Origin: Leifsonia virtsii
GTDB lineage: Bacteria > Actinomycetota > Actinomycetes > Actinomycetales > Microbacteriaceae
Assembly (NCBI RefSeq): GCF_030433675.1
Contig: NZ_JAROCB010000005.1
Span: 310,001 to 374,000, forward strand
DNA: 64,000 nucleotides
Direction: 5' to 3'
The notes under the pieces are model-generated. The model did no database searches, had not been told where the DNA came from, and saw only the letters and a list, made by a program, of their open reading frames with translations. Position 1 is the stretch's first letter. Each line of letters starts with the position of its first letter. Positions 51,438-60,150 of the stretch are shown piece by piece. Position numbers and translations under genes: made by a program.

Positions 51438-51477
51438 TGCGCGCGGCCGGTCGTGGAAGGCCGCGCGCATCTTCTTT
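51438..51477 (+). terminator. Second hairpin with T-rich tail after the FUSC gene
   Basis: TGCGCGCGGCC (51438-51448) pairs with GGCCGCGCGCA (51459-51469), followed by TCTTCTTT. It is a good intrinsic terminator and lies between converging genes. Confidence 0.75.
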
Positions 51478-51490
51478 GGGCCGGGACGCG

Positions 51491-52414
51491 TCAGATCGCG
51501 CGGATGGTCCAGGAGGCCGAGGCGGAGGCACCGGGCTCGAGCACGATGAGGTCGGTTCCCGAGTTGTAGGCGTCGGGCGGGCAGGTCATCGGTTCGACGG
51601 CGAGGCCGAGGCGGTTCAGCTCGGGGAGTGGCTGGTCGGCGGTGTGGACCTGGACCCACGGGCAGTCCTCGCCCCAGACCATCTCGACGCCCGTGCCGCC
51701 GGGAGCCGTGACGCGGACGACGGTCTCGCCGTCGGCCGAGCGGGCCAGGTCGGTGAAGGCGTGGTCGATGAAGGTGTCGCCGATCGGGCGCGGGGTGCGG
51801 AAGTCCCAGATCCCGCCCTCCGCCGTCTCGACGTCGGCGAGGCCGGTCGGGATGAGCCGGTCCTCGGTGACCTCGAGCACCTGACCGGCCAACAGCTCCA
51901 GCGTCCAGTCGTCGACGCGGCCGGGCCCGGCGACCAGGTAGGGGTGCGGGCCGGTGCCCCACGGCGCCGGCGTCGGACCGGTGTTGGTGCCGGTCACGGT
52001 CGTGTGCAGGCCGGTCTCGTCGAGCGCGAACGTGACGCTCACCTCGACTCGGTGCGGGTAGCCGGCCTGCGCCTCGATGGTCGCGACGAAGGTCACGCTG
52101 TCGGCCGCGCGGTCGACGGCGGCGAAGTCGAGCCAGGCGGCGAGGCCGTGCAGGGCGTGCCCGCGGTTCGGCTCGGTGAGCGGCAGCTGCTGCTCGACCC
52201 CGTCGAAGGTGTAGCGCCCGTCGACCACGCGGTTCGGCCACGGAGCGAGGGTCGCCCCGCGAAAGGCGGGCCGCACCTCGTCGGCGTCGAACGGCACGAC
52301 GAGGTCGCGGCCGTCGAACTCCAGGGTCCGCAGCGTCGCGCCCACCGACGCGATCGTCGCGTGGTAGTCGCCGGCGGTCAGGCCGAAGTGTGTCCCCGAT
52401 ACCGGAATGCTCAT
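51491..52414 (-). CDS. Aldose 1-epimerase family protein
   Basis: A 307-residue member of the aldose 1-epimerase superfamily, similar in plan to the galactoside-operon epimerase. It has LAPWPNRVVDGRYTFDG, NRGHALHGLAAWLDF (substrate His), WGTGPHPYLVAGPG (catalytic His) and LAVEPMTCPPDAYNSGTDLI with the general-base Glu. It is not in a sugar operon, so its substrate could be glucose or a hexose-phosphate. CACAAT lies six bases upstream of the ATG. It follows the PucR-type gene, 38 bases away, on the same strand. Confidence 0.92.
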   Translation of the reverse strand: MSIPVSGTHFGLTAGDYHATIASVGATLRTLEFDGRDLVVPFDADEVRPAFRGATLAPWPNRVVDGRYTFDGVEQQLPLTEPNRGHALHGLAAWLDFAAVDRAADSVTFVATIEAQAGYPHRVEVSVTFALDETGLHTTVTGTNTGPTPAPWGTGPHPYLVAGPGRVDDWTLELLAGQVLEVTEDRLIPTGLADVETAEGGIWDFRTPRPIGDTFIDHAFTDLARSADGETVVRVTAPGGTGVEMVWGEDCPWVQVHTADQPLPELNRLGLAVEPMTCPPDAYNSGTDLIVLEPGASASASWTIRAI

Positions 52415-52452
52415 CCCCCCATTGTGGCGGATGTGCGCCCATGGCGGCGGGA

Positions 52453-53904
52453 TCAGGCGGAGGCGCGGAGGGCGGCGTAGAGGTCGGCGCGGGCGGCGAA
52501 GGAGGAGAGGTCGCGGCCGAGCAGGCGCTCCGCCTCGGCCACGCGGGCGCGCAGCGTGTGGCGGTGGATGCCGAGCTGCCGGGCCGCGACGTCGTAGACG
52601 CCGTCCGCATCCAGCCACGTGCGCAGGATGCCGGGCAGGGTCGGGTCGGCGGCGAACAGCGGCTGCAGGGCTGTCGCGGCGACGGCGCGGGCGTCGGGAG
52701 TGCGGAGCAGCTCCAGCATCCCGGCCGCCGCGACGTCGTCGAAAGAGGCGACCGGGTCGTCGGCGGTGGCGCGGTTGCGGGCGGCGGCGGCCTGCTCCAG
52801 CGCGGTGGGGAGGCCGGCCAGACCGGCGGGGGAGGAGACCCCGCCGCGCAGGTCGAAGCGTCCGGCCAGCGTCGCAGGGACGGTGTCGTCGCCGAGCACG
52901 ACGAGGTCCTGGCCGTCCCGCGCGAAGAACACGTCGGCATTCGACTCGAGCCAGTCGGCCGCGGCGGCCACACCGCTGCCCGCGAGCACGGCCACGCGGA
53001 ACGGCGGCTGCGGCAGAGCGTCGAGCACGGGCTCCGCGATCGACGCCGCCACCTCGGTGTCGCCGGCGACGAGGGCCCGCCACACCGCCGTACGCAGGCG
53101 CGAGCGGGCAGCGTCGGCGGCGCGCGACTGCTCCAGCGCGAGGCCCGCGAGAGCGACGACACCGGTGACGACCTGCTGGGCCGCCGCATCCAGCCCCTCA
53201 GAGCCGACGGCCAGCACTCCTCGGAGGCGGCCGGCGGCGCCGAGGGTCTGCAGCGCGAACGGACCGGCGTCGGTGCCGACGGTCCCCGCGGCGCGCCGTC
53301 CGCTTCGCAGCAACGGGTCCGCCGCCTCCGCCAGGGCGCGGCGGGCGCGCGCGTCGACGGCGCCGGCCGGATAGGACCGCGCGACCGCGCCGTCCGCGCC
53401 GACCAGTGCCACCGGCCGCTCGATCTGACGCGACAGCTCCGAGAGCACCGCGCCGAGCGCGCCCGGGCGCAGGGCGGCGAGCGAGATCGCCCGGGAGGCG
53501 CGCAGCGCCCAGGTGTTCCTGGCGTACGCGTCGGCGGCCACCCGGTCGGCGACGAAGCGCACCACCGCGATGAACGGCGTCCGGTACGGCACCTCGAACA
53601 GCGGGAGGCCGTGCTGTGTGCACGCCGCGACGAGCGACTCCGGAGTCCCGGCCCGCACCACCTCCGTGCCGAAGCCGAGCGCCGCGATGCCGTGCGCGGA
53701 CAGTCGCGCGACGTAGGCCTCCGCGTCCTCCGGGGGCTCCGTGATGAGGAGCACCTGGCCGGGGGAGAGGAAGGGGGTCGGGTCGGGCAGGTCGGAGCTG
53801 TGCGCCCAGGCGAGGGGAGCATCCGGGTCGCCCGCGCTGTGCGGCGTGAGCAGACGGAGCCCCAGCTCGGCGCGCGCGAGGAGCTGGGTGAGGGTCGCGG
53901 GCAT
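52453..53904 (-). CDS. PucR-type transcriptional regulator of the GABA genes
   Basis: A 483-residue PucR/CdaR-type regulator. The N-terminal PucR domain is at about 1-125 (LSPGQVLLITEPPEDAEAYV, GFGTEVVRAGTPESLVAACT). A GAF-like middle follows, then the C-terminal helix-turn-helix (VYDVAARQLGIHRHTLRARV). ATG 53904 was chosen as a natural N-terminus (MPATLTQLLA); the frame stays open to 53961. It is divergent from gabT-gabD with a 92-bp gap. In Corynebacterium a PucR-type protein activates GABA genes, so the same job is likely here. Confidence 0.9.
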   Translation of the reverse strand: MPATLTQLLARAELGLRLLTPHSAGDPDAPLAWAHSSDLPDPTPFLSPGQVLLITEPPEDAEAYVARLSAHGIAALGFGTEVVRAGTPESLVAACTQHGLPLFEVPYRTPFIAVVRFVADRVAADAYARNTWALRASRAISLAALRPGALGAVLSELSRQIERPVALVGADGAVARSYPAGAVDARARRALAEAADPLLRSGRRAAGTVGTDAGPFALQTLGAAGRLRGVLAVGSEGLDAAAQQVVTGVVALAGLALEQSRAADAARSRLRTAVWRALVAGDTEVAASIAEPVLDALPQPPFRVAVLAGSGVAAAADWLESNADVFFARDGQDLVVLGDDTVPATLAGRFDLRGGVSSPAGLAGLPTALEQAAAARNRATADDPVASFDDVAAAGMLELLRTPDARAVAATALQPLFAADPTLPGILRTWLDADGVYDVAARQLGIHRHTLRARVAEAERLLGRDLSSFAARADLYAALRASA

Positions 53905-53996
53905 CGGGCTCCATCCGCCAGGGTGTCGATCGTCGGCGAACCGATTGTACGTCGCGTCCACCGTCTCCGTGGTCCGTCCTTCCTACGATTCCCCAC

Positions 53997-55358
53997 ATGA
54001 GCATCCTCGACACCGCCATCGACACCCCCGTCGGCGGACCCTCGCTCCCGCAGGAGCGCCGGCTCGTCACCCCGATCCCCGGCCCCGAGTCGCGCAAGCG
54101 CGCAGAGCGGAAGGCGCAGGCCGTCGCGGCCGGCGTCGGCGCCACCATCCCCGTCTACACCGTCGCCGCCGGCGGTGGCGTGCTGGTGGATGTGGACGGC
54201 AACTCCCTCATCGACTTCGGCTCCGGCATCGCCGTCACCGGCGTCGGCAACTCCGCCCCGCGCGTGGTCGACGCCGTGACCGCGCAGGTCGCCGCGTTCA
54301 CCCACACCTGCTTCACGGTCGCGCCGTACGACTCCTACGTCGACGTAGCGGAGGCGCTCAACCGTCTGACCCCCGGCGACTTCGCCAAGCGCAGCGCCCT
54401 GTTCAACTCGGGCGCAGAGGCCGTCGAGAACGCCGTGAAGATCGCCCGCCACTACACCGGCAAGCAGGCCGTCGTCGCCTTCGACCACGCCTACCACGGC
54501 CGCACCAACCTCACGATGGGCCTCACCGCCAAGAACCAGCCGTACAAGAACGGCTTCGGTCCTTTCGCGCCCGAGATCTACCGGGCGCCGCTCAGCTACC
54601 CGCTGCGCGACGGCGGGCTGACAGGCGCCGAGGCCGCGAAGCGCGCGATCAGCATGATCGAGAAGCAGATCGGCGCGGCCAACCTCGCCGCCCTCATCAT
54701 CGAGCCGATCCAGGGCGAGGGCGGCTTCATCGTCCCGGCCGACGGCTTCCTCCCTGCGCTCCAGGCCTGGGCGAACGCCAACGGCGTCGTGTTCATCGCC
54801 GACGAGGTGCAGACCGGGTTCGCCCGCACCGGCACCATGTTCGCGTCCGAGCAGTTCGGCATCGTGCCCGACCTCATCGTCACCGCGAAGGGCATCGCCG
54901 GCGGCCTTCCGCTGTCGGCGGTCACCGGCCGCGCAGAGATCATGGACGCGCCCCAGGTCGGCGGCCTCGGCGGCACCTACGGCGGCAACCCGCTCGCATG
55001 CGTGGCCGCCCTCGCCGCGATCGAGACCTACGAGACAGAGGACCTCGCCGCGCGCGCCCGCCAGATCGGCGACATCCTGTTCGAGAAGCTCGGCGCGCTC
55101 CGCGACGCCGACCCGCGCGTCGCCGAGGTGCGCGGCCGCGGCGCCATGGTCGCGATCGAGCTCGTCGACCCCACCACCGGGGAGCCGGACGCGGCCCTCA
55201 CCGCCAAGGTCGCCTCCGCCGCCCACGCCGCGGGCGTCGTGCTGCTCACCTGCGGCACCTACGGGAACGTCATCCGCTTCCTCCCGCCGCTCAGCATCCC
55301 GGACCACCTGCTGATCGAGGGGCTGGACGTCGTCGCGGAGGCGGTGGCCGGAGCATGA
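53997..55358 (+). CDS. gabT: 4-aminobutyrate aminotransferase
   Basis: A 453-residue class III PLP aminotransferase. The PLP lysine is K298 in VTAKGIAGGLPLSAV. Other active-site features are LFNSGAEAVENAVKIARHYT, FDHAYHGRTNLTMGLTAKNQ and FIADEVQTGFARTG, the Asp holding the pyridine nitrogen. It moves the amino group of GABA to 2-oxoglutarate, giving succinic semialdehyde for the next gene product. TACGAT (53984-53989) lies seven bases before the ATG with no ribosome site. Its stop overlaps the gabD start by four bases. Confidence 0.94.
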   Translation: MSILDTAIDTPVGGPSLPQERRLVTPIPGPESRKRAERKAQAVAAGVGATIPVYTVAAGGGVLVDVDGNSLIDFGSGIAVTGVGNSAPRVVDAVTAQVAAFTHTCFTVAPYDSYVDVAEALNRLTPGDFAKRSALFNSGAEAVENAVKIARHYTGKQAVVAFDHAYHGRTNLTMGLTAKNQPYKNGFGPFAPEIYRAPLSYPLRDGGLTGAEAAKRAISMIEKQIGAANLAALIIEPIQGEGGFIVPADGFLPALQAWANANGVVFIADEVQTGFARTGTMFASEQFGIVPDLIVTAKGIAGGLPLSAVTGRAEIMDAPQVGGLGGTYGGNPLACVAALAAIETYETEDLAARARQIGDILFEKLGALRDADPRVAEVRGRGAMVAIELVDPTTGEPDAALTAKVASAAHAAGVVLLTCGTYGNVIRFLPPLSIPDHLLIEGLDVVAEAVAGA

Positions 55359-56839
55359 CCATCGTCGACACCACCACGGAGCTGACCGCCCGCGAGAGCG
55401 AGCTCCTCGCCCGCGTCCCCGACGGCCTCTACATCGGAGGAGTCTGGGAGGCCGGCAGCCGCGAGCGGATCGGAGTGCAGGATCCCGCGACCGGCCGCGT
55501 CATCAAGCGCATCGCGAACGCGACGCCCGAGGACGGCATCCGGGCTCTGGATGCGGCCGCCGCCGCAGCCGACGGTTGGGCGGCCACCGCGCCGCGCGTC
55601 CGCGCCGAGATCCTCCGCCGCGCATTCGACCTGCTGCAGGAGCGGCGCGAGGACTTCGCCCTGCTGATGACGCTCGAGATGGGCAAGCCCCTCGCCGAGG
55701 CGAACGGCGAGGTCACCTATGGCGGCGAGTTCCTGCGCTGGTTCTCCGAGGAGGCCGTGCGCATCTCCGGCCGCTATGGGCAGAACCCCGAGGGCACCGG
55801 CACGATGGTCGTCTCGCAGCGTCCCGTCGGCCCGTGCTACCTGATCACGCCGTGGAACTTCCCGCTCGCGATGGCGACGCGCAAGATCGCACCGGCGCTC
55901 GCCGCCGGCTGCACCGTCGTGGTGAAGCCCGCCGAGCTGACCCCGCTCACCACACTGTTCTTCGCGCAGCTGCTGGAGGACGCCGGCGTGCCCGCAGGGG
56001 TGGTCAACGTCATCCCGACCAGCACCGCCCGCGCGGTGTCGGAGCCGATCATCGCCGACCCGCGGCTGCGCAAGCTGTCGTTCACCGGCTCCACCCCGGT
56101 CGGCCGCACCCTGCTCGCGCAGGCCGGCCAGAACGTGCTGCGAACGTCGATGGAGCTCGGCGGCAACGCCCCGTTCGTCGTCTTCGAGGACGCCGACCTG
56201 GACAAGGCCGTCGAGGGTGCGATGCTCGCCAAGTTCCGCAACATCGGGCAGGCGTGCACCGCGGCCAACCGCTTCATCGTGCACGAGTCGGTCGCCGACG
56301 AGTTCGCCCGCCGGGTGACCGAGAAGGTGCAGGCGCTGCGGCTCGGCCGCGGCACCGACGACGGCGTCACCATCGGCCCGCTCATCGACGACCGCGCGGT
56401 GGCCTCGATGACGGCCCTGGTGGAGGATGCGGTCGCCCGCGGCGCGCGGGTCCTCACCGGCGGTACCGCGCCGGAGGGCGACGGCTACTTCTTCGAGCCG
56501 ACCGTGGTCGTCGACGTGCAGCCGGGCAGCGACATCCTCCGCGAGGAGATCTTCGGCCCGGTGCTCGCGATCTCCACGTTCTCCACGGAGGACGAGGCCG
56601 TCGCCGCGGCCAACGGCACGGAGTACGGGCTGGTCGGGTACGTCTTCACCCGCGACCTCGCGCGGGGCCAGCGGATGATCGACCGCGTCGACACCGGCAT
56701 GATGGGCCTCAACACCGGACTGGTCTCCAACGCGGCCGCGCCCTTCGGCGGCGTGAAGCAGTCGGGCCTCGGCCGCGAGGGCGGCCTCGAGGGCATCCAC
56801 GAGTACCTCAGCACGAAGTACACGCTGATCCCGGCCTGA
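55355..56839 (+). CDS. gabD: Succinate-semialdehyde dehydrogenase
   Basis: A 494-residue aldehyde dehydrogenase of the GabD type. The general base is E267 (TSMELGGNAPFVVFEDADLD) and the nucleophile is C301 (NIGQACTAANRF). Also visible are the nucleotide motif LSFTGSTPVGRTLLAQAG and the closing NAAAPFGGVKQSGLGREGG. It oxidises succinic semialdehyde to succinate with NAD(P)+. ATG 55355 overlaps gabT as ATGA, making a two-gene GABA-degradation operon beside the PucR-type regulator. No GABA permease is present here. Confidence 0.94.
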   Translation: MTIVDTTTELTARESELLARVPDGLYIGGVWEAGSRERIGVQDPATGRVIKRIANATPEDGIRALDAAAAAADGWAATAPRVRAEILRRAFDLLQERREDFALLMTLEMGKPLAEANGEVTYGGEFLRWFSEEAVRISGRYGQNPEGTGTMVVSQRPVGPCYLITPWNFPLAMATRKIAPALAAGCTVVVKPAELTPLTTLFFAQLLEDAGVPAGVVNVIPTSTARAVSEPIIADPRLRKLSFTGSTPVGRTLLAQAGQNVLRTSMELGGNAPFVVFEDADLDKAVEGAMLAKFRNIGQACTAANRFIVHESVADEFARRVTEKVQALRLGRGTDDGVTIGPLIDDRAVASMTALVEDAVARGARVLTGGTAPEGDGYFFEPTVVVDVQPGSDILREEIFGPVLAISTFSTEDEAVAAANGTEYGLVGYVFTRDLARGQRMIDRVDTGMMGLNTGLVSNAAAPFGGVKQSGLGREGGLEGIHEYLSTKYTLIPA

Positions 56840-56872
56840 CCGGGAACGGATCGGCAGGGCGCGCCGGCTGGG

Positions 56873-57094
56873 TCAGTCGGTGCGCCCTCGCGCGTTCAGC
56901 TCCCGCTTCACGTCGTGCTCGATCAGCACCGGGACGAAGTCGCGCACGGGCGCTCCGTCGAACCCCTCGTGGTGCTTCTCGACCAGGGCGTCGATGTGGT
57001 CGCGCGGGACGTCGGGGAAGCGCTCGGCGAGCCGTTCTGCGGCGTGCTCGACGGCGAGGTCCTCTTCGCTGGCGTTCTGGCGGTCGTCGCTCAT
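56873..57094 (-). CDS. Three-helix-bundle dimerization domain small protein
   Basis: A 73-residue acidic helical protein: VEHAAERLAERFPDVPRDHI, then DALVEKHHEGFDGAPVRDFV and PVLIEHDVKREL. This matches the small three-helix-bundle proteins often found in actinomycetes, whose role is unknown. ATG 57094 was chosen because CATAAT lies six bases upstream; a longer form from 57109 is possible. Confidence 0.8.
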   Translation of the reverse strand: MSDDRQNASEEDLAVEHAAERLAERFPDVPRDHIDALVEKHHEGFDGAPVRDFVPVLIEHDVKRELNARGRTD

Positions 57095-57153
57095 GCCGCG
57101 ATTATGCACCAGCGGTCTTAACGGCGGGTATGTGCGTCTGCCAGGCTGGGACC

Positions 57154-57852
57154 ATGGATGAGACCATCGACGTCGTCGTAGTACGCGTGTTCACCAACGA
57201 GAGCGGCCGGAACGGCAACGAGCTCGGCATCGTGCAGAGCTCGGAGGCCACCGCCGCCCGCGAGCAGGAGATCGCGACCGCGCTCGGATTCAGCGAGACC
57301 GTGTTCGTGGATGCGGTCGACGAGCCCGGCCGCGCTGCGTCGATCCGCATCTTCACCCCGGCCAAGGAGCTGCCCTTCGCCGGCCACCCCAGTGTCGGCA
57401 CGGCCTGGTGGCTGGCCGACCGCCGCACCCCCGTGGACGTGCTGCGCGAGCCGGCGGGCGACGTGGAGGTCGAGGTCGACCTCGACGACGACCTGGCCTG
57501 GATCACCGCGCGGCCGGAGTGGACGCCCGAGTTCGAGTGGCTGGCGCTGGAGTCGCCCGAGGACGTCGAGGCGCTCGACCCGTTCGCCTTCACCACAGGC
57601 CAGACCTTCGCCTACGCCTGGATCGACGAGGCCGCGGGAAGCATCCGCGCCCGCATGTTCGCCCCGGCGATGGGCATCGTCGAGGACGAGGCGACCGGCG
57701 CCGCCGCCGTCGCGCTGACGGCACGCCTCGGCCGCGCCCTCAGCATCCTGCAGGGCGAGGGCTCCGACATCGCGACCGAACCGGTCGGCGACGGCCGCGT
57801 GCGGGTCGGCGGCACCACGGTCTACGACCGCACCATCGAGGCGACCCTCTAG
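57154..57852 (+). CDS. PhzF family isomerase-like protein
   Basis: A 232-residue PhzF-fold protein, shorter than the usual 260-300. The family pattern is visible in RVFTNESGRNGNELGIVQSS, FSETVFVD with the likely catalytic Glu E49, FTPAKELPFAGHPSVGTAWW and FAPAMGIVEDEATGAAAVAL. PhzF relatives act as isomerases or epimerases on cyclic acids; most, like this, have no known substrate. It is monocistronic and ends at a very strong hairpin shared with the converging catalase gene. Confidence 0.9.
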   Translation: MDETIDVVVVRVFTNESGRNGNELGIVQSSEATAAREQEIATALGFSETVFVDAVDEPGRAASIRIFTPAKELPFAGHPSVGTAWWLADRRTPVDVLREPAGDVEVEVDLDDDLAWITARPEWTPEFEWLALESPEDVEALDPFAFTTGQTFAYAWIDEAAGSIRARMFAPAMGIVEDEATGAAAVALTARLGRALSILQGEGSDIATEPVGDGRVRVGGTTVYDRTIEATL

Positions 57853-57862
57853 CCGGAGACGG

Positions 57863-57909
57863 AAAAGGGAGGTGCCCGCGGCCGGACCGGCCGCGGGCAC
57901 TTCCCTTTT
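57863..57909. terminator. Strong bidirectional terminator between PhzF and catalase genes
   Basis: A 23-bp inverted repeat with one mismatch: AAAAGGGA..GTGCCCGCGGCCGG (57863-57885) and its complement to 57909, with A and T runs at both ends. It terminates both converging genes. Confidence 0.9.
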
Positions 57910-57917
57910 CGACGTGG

Positions 57918-59411
57918 TTACTCGGCGACGCCGACGTACTCGGCGGCCTCGTCCGGGGTCTCGGTGGCCGAGTCGAGGCGGTCGCGGAGTGCGCGGCCGA
58001 GCTGGCCGTCGACGTTCGTCCAGTACTGGATCGCCCGCTCCCGGATGTCCTCGCGCTTCACGCCGCCGACCGCGCCCGCGATCGTGTCGAGGAAGCGCGC
58101 CTTGGCCGCGTCGTCGAACACCTCGCGGTAGAGGGTGCCGGCCTGACCGAAATCGTCGTCCTCCGCGTGCAGGGTCGCCGCCGAGCGCACGAGGGCGCCG
58201 TCGGACTCCCACGAGCCCTCGCCCGCGCGCTCGGGCTGCGCGGCCGGGCCGCCGAAGGAGTTCGGCGCGTAGACCGGCGCGTCGGCCGGCTTGAAGCCGT
58301 GGCGCAGCGAGCCGTCCTGCGAGTAGTTGTGCACCGGCGCGACCGGGCGGTTCACCGGCAGCTCGTTGTAGTTGGTGCCGACCCGGTAGCGCTGGGCGTC
58401 CGGGTAGGAGAACACGCGCGCCATGAGCATCTTGTCCGGGCTGATGTCGATGCCCGGGACGGTGTTGGCCGGCGAGAACGCCGCCTGCTCGATCTCCGCG
58501 AAGAAGTTCTCCGGGTTCTGGTTGAGCGTGTGGATGCCCACCTCGATCAGCGGGTAGTCGCTGTGCGGCCACACCTTGGTGAGGTCGAACGGGTTGAAGC
58601 GGTAGGTCTTCGCGTCCTCGTACGGCATGACCTGCACCGACACGCGCCAGGCCGGGAAGTCGCCGCGCTGGATCGCCTCGTACAGGTCGCGGCGGTAGTA
58701 GTCGGCGTCGGCGCCCGCGAGCTGCTCGGCCTCGACGCCCGTGATCTCCTCGTTGCCCTGCAGCGAGTGGAAGTGGTACTTCACCCAGAAGCGCTCACCG
58801 GCCGCGTTGATCCACTGGTAGGTGTGCGAGCCGTAGCCGGGCATGGTGCGCCACGAGCGCGGGAGGCCGCGGTCGCCCATGAGGTAGGTGACCTGGTGAG
58901 CGGACTCCGGGGAGAGCGTCCAGAAGTCCCACTGCATGTCGGCGTCGCGCAGGCCGGAGCCCGGGAGGCGCTTCTGCGAGTGGATGAAGTCGGGGAACTT
59001 GATGCCGTCGCGGATGAAGAACACCGGCGTGTTGTTGCCGACGATGTCGTAGTTGCCCTCGGTCGTGTAGAACTTCACCGAGAAGCCGCGGACGTCGCGC
59101 CAGGTGTCCGGCGAGCCCTGCTCGCCCGCGACGGACGAGAAGCGCTGCAGCGTCCGGGTGGCGGTGCCCGGCTGGAACACGGCGGCCTTCGTGTAGGCGG
59201 TCACGTCGCCGGTGACGACGAACTCGCCGAACGCTCCGCCGCCCTTCGCGTGGACGATCCGCTCCGGGATGCGCTCCCGGTTGAACTGGGCCAGCTTCTC
59301 GACGAGGTAGCGGTCGTGCAGGGCGGTGACCCCGTCGCGTCCCGCGGTCAGCGAGTGCGCGTCGCTGGCGACCGGGGTGCCGGTCTGGGTGGTGGTGTAG
59401 TCGTCCGTCAT
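57918..59411 (-). CDS. katA: Monofunctional small-subunit haem catalase
   Basis: A 497-residue clade-3-size catalase. The distal His is H54 ([18 protein letters not shown]), the distal Asn is in [15 protein letters not shown], and the haem-ligand Tyr is in [20 protein letters not shown]. It removes hydrogen peroxide in the cytoplasm. The start is ATG 59411, with GAGGAGAAG upstream, overlapping the stop of the Fur-family gene by four bases. Regulator and catalase are thus one transcript, a common actinomycete arrangement for peroxide response. Confidence 0.95.
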   Translation of the reverse strand: MTDDYTTTQTGTPVASDAHSLTAGRDGVTALHDRYLVEKLAQFNRERIPERIVHAKGGGAFGEFVVTGDVTAYTKAAVFQPGTATRTLQRFSSVAGEQGSPDTWRDVRGFSVKFYTTEGNYDIVGNNTPVFFIRDGIKFPDFIHSQKRLPGSGLRDADMQWDFWTLSPESAHQVTYLMGDRGLPRSWRTMPGYGSHTYQWINAAGERFWVKYHFHSLQGNEEITGVEAEQLAGADADYYRRDLYEAIQRGDFPAWRVSVQVMPYEDAKTYRFNPFDLTKVWPHSDYPLIEVGIHTLNQNPENFFAEIEQAAFSPANTVPGIDISPDKMLMARVFSYPDAQRYRVGTNYNELPVNRPVAPVHNYSQDGSLRHGFKPADAPVYAPNSFGGPAAQPERAGEGSWESDGALVRSAATLHAEDDDFGQAGTLYREVFDDAAKARFLDTIAGAVGGVKREDIRERAIQYWTNVDGQLGRALRDRLDSATETPDEAAEYVGVAE

Positions 59412-59848
59412 TCTTCTCCTCGTATCGATCTCTTCGACTGGCAGGACGGGCACAGCCCCCAGAACGTGACCTCCGCCGTGTCGATCGCGAACCCGCCGGC
59501 ATCCGAAGGATGCAGGCACGGGGCGTGACCGACGACGCAGTCGACGTCGGCGACGGCACCGCATCCGGTGCAGACCACGTGGTGGTGGTTGTCGCCGATC
59601 CGCCGTTCGTACAGCGCGGCGGAGCCCGCCGGCTCGATGCGGCGGATCAGCCCGGCGGATGCCAGGTCGCCGAGCACGTTGTGCACGTTCTGGATGGAGG
59701 TGCCGGGCAGCTCCGGAAGGATCGCCCGGAACACCGTCTCGGCGTCGACGTGCGGGTGGACCGTCAGCGCGTCGAGCACCGCCATCCGCCCCCGCGTCGC
59801 CTTGAGGCCGGCGTCGTGGAGGACGCCTTCCCACCGTGCCGTGTCCAT
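59408..59848 (-). CDS. Fur family regulator (FurA/PerR-like) of the catalase
   Basis: A 146-residue Fur-type metalloregulator. The winged helix has [20 protein letters not shown] and [20 protein letters not shown]. The metal-binding region has [20 protein letters not shown], and a second Cys pair closes the protein (LCPSCQSK), giving a structural CXXC/CXXC zinc site. Being fused to katA by a 4-bp overlap, it should be the peroxide or iron sensor that represses the pair. TAGGGT lies six bases before the ATG without a ribosome site. Confidence 0.93.
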   Translation of the reverse strand: MDTARWEGVLHDAGLKATRGRMAVLDALTVHPHVDAETVFRAILPELPGTSIQNVHNVLGDLASAGLIRRIEPAGSAALYERRIGDNHHHVVCTGCGAVADVDCVVGHAPCLHPSDAGGFAIDTAEVTFWGLCPSCQSKRSIRGEE

Positions 59849-59877
59849 GCTCCGACCCTACACGGTGTTTTGAATCA

Positions 59878-60057
59878 CTAAAAAGCAGCGGCCATCCGGA
59901 ACGGCTGCCGACGGGAGCGCACGACGGGCGAGTCGCGTGCGACGGTGACCGTGCCGATCGCGTTCTGGATGGTGCGCAGCGCCTCGTTCTCGTCGGCGGC
60001 GGTCACCGCGACCACCATGCGGCGGCCGTCGGATTCCCGGATCACGGTGAGTTCCAT
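59878..60057 (-). CDS. Small hypothetical protein
   Basis: A 59-residue protein opening [20 protein letters not shown], then [19 protein letters not shown] and a basic end ([15 protein letters not shown]). ATGAGGAGGAAC is a strong ribosome site ahead of ATG 60057. No family is recognised. It lies between the Fur gene and the antiporter gene on the same strand. Confidence 0.65.
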   Translation of the reverse strand: MELTVIRESDGRRMVVAVTAADENEALRTIQNAIGTVTVARDSPVVRSRRQPFRMAAAF

Positions 60058-60150
60058 GGGTTCCTCCTCATGCCCTTCACGGGGAAAGGGCTCACCCATT
60101 CAGACGAGGCGGGCGGAGCGGTATGACGCGATCCGCCCGATCCGGCCCGC

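Noticed and set aside
51378-51569. Possible 63-residue plus-strand gene starting inside a terminator hairpin
   Set aside because: It begins within the FUSC terminator stem and overlaps the end of the epimerase gene; no ribosome site or family.
51426-55307. 1293-residue minus-strand open frame across epimerase, PucR and gabT
   Set aside because: It crosses three real genes with catalytic or DNA-binding motifs in other frames and on both strands.
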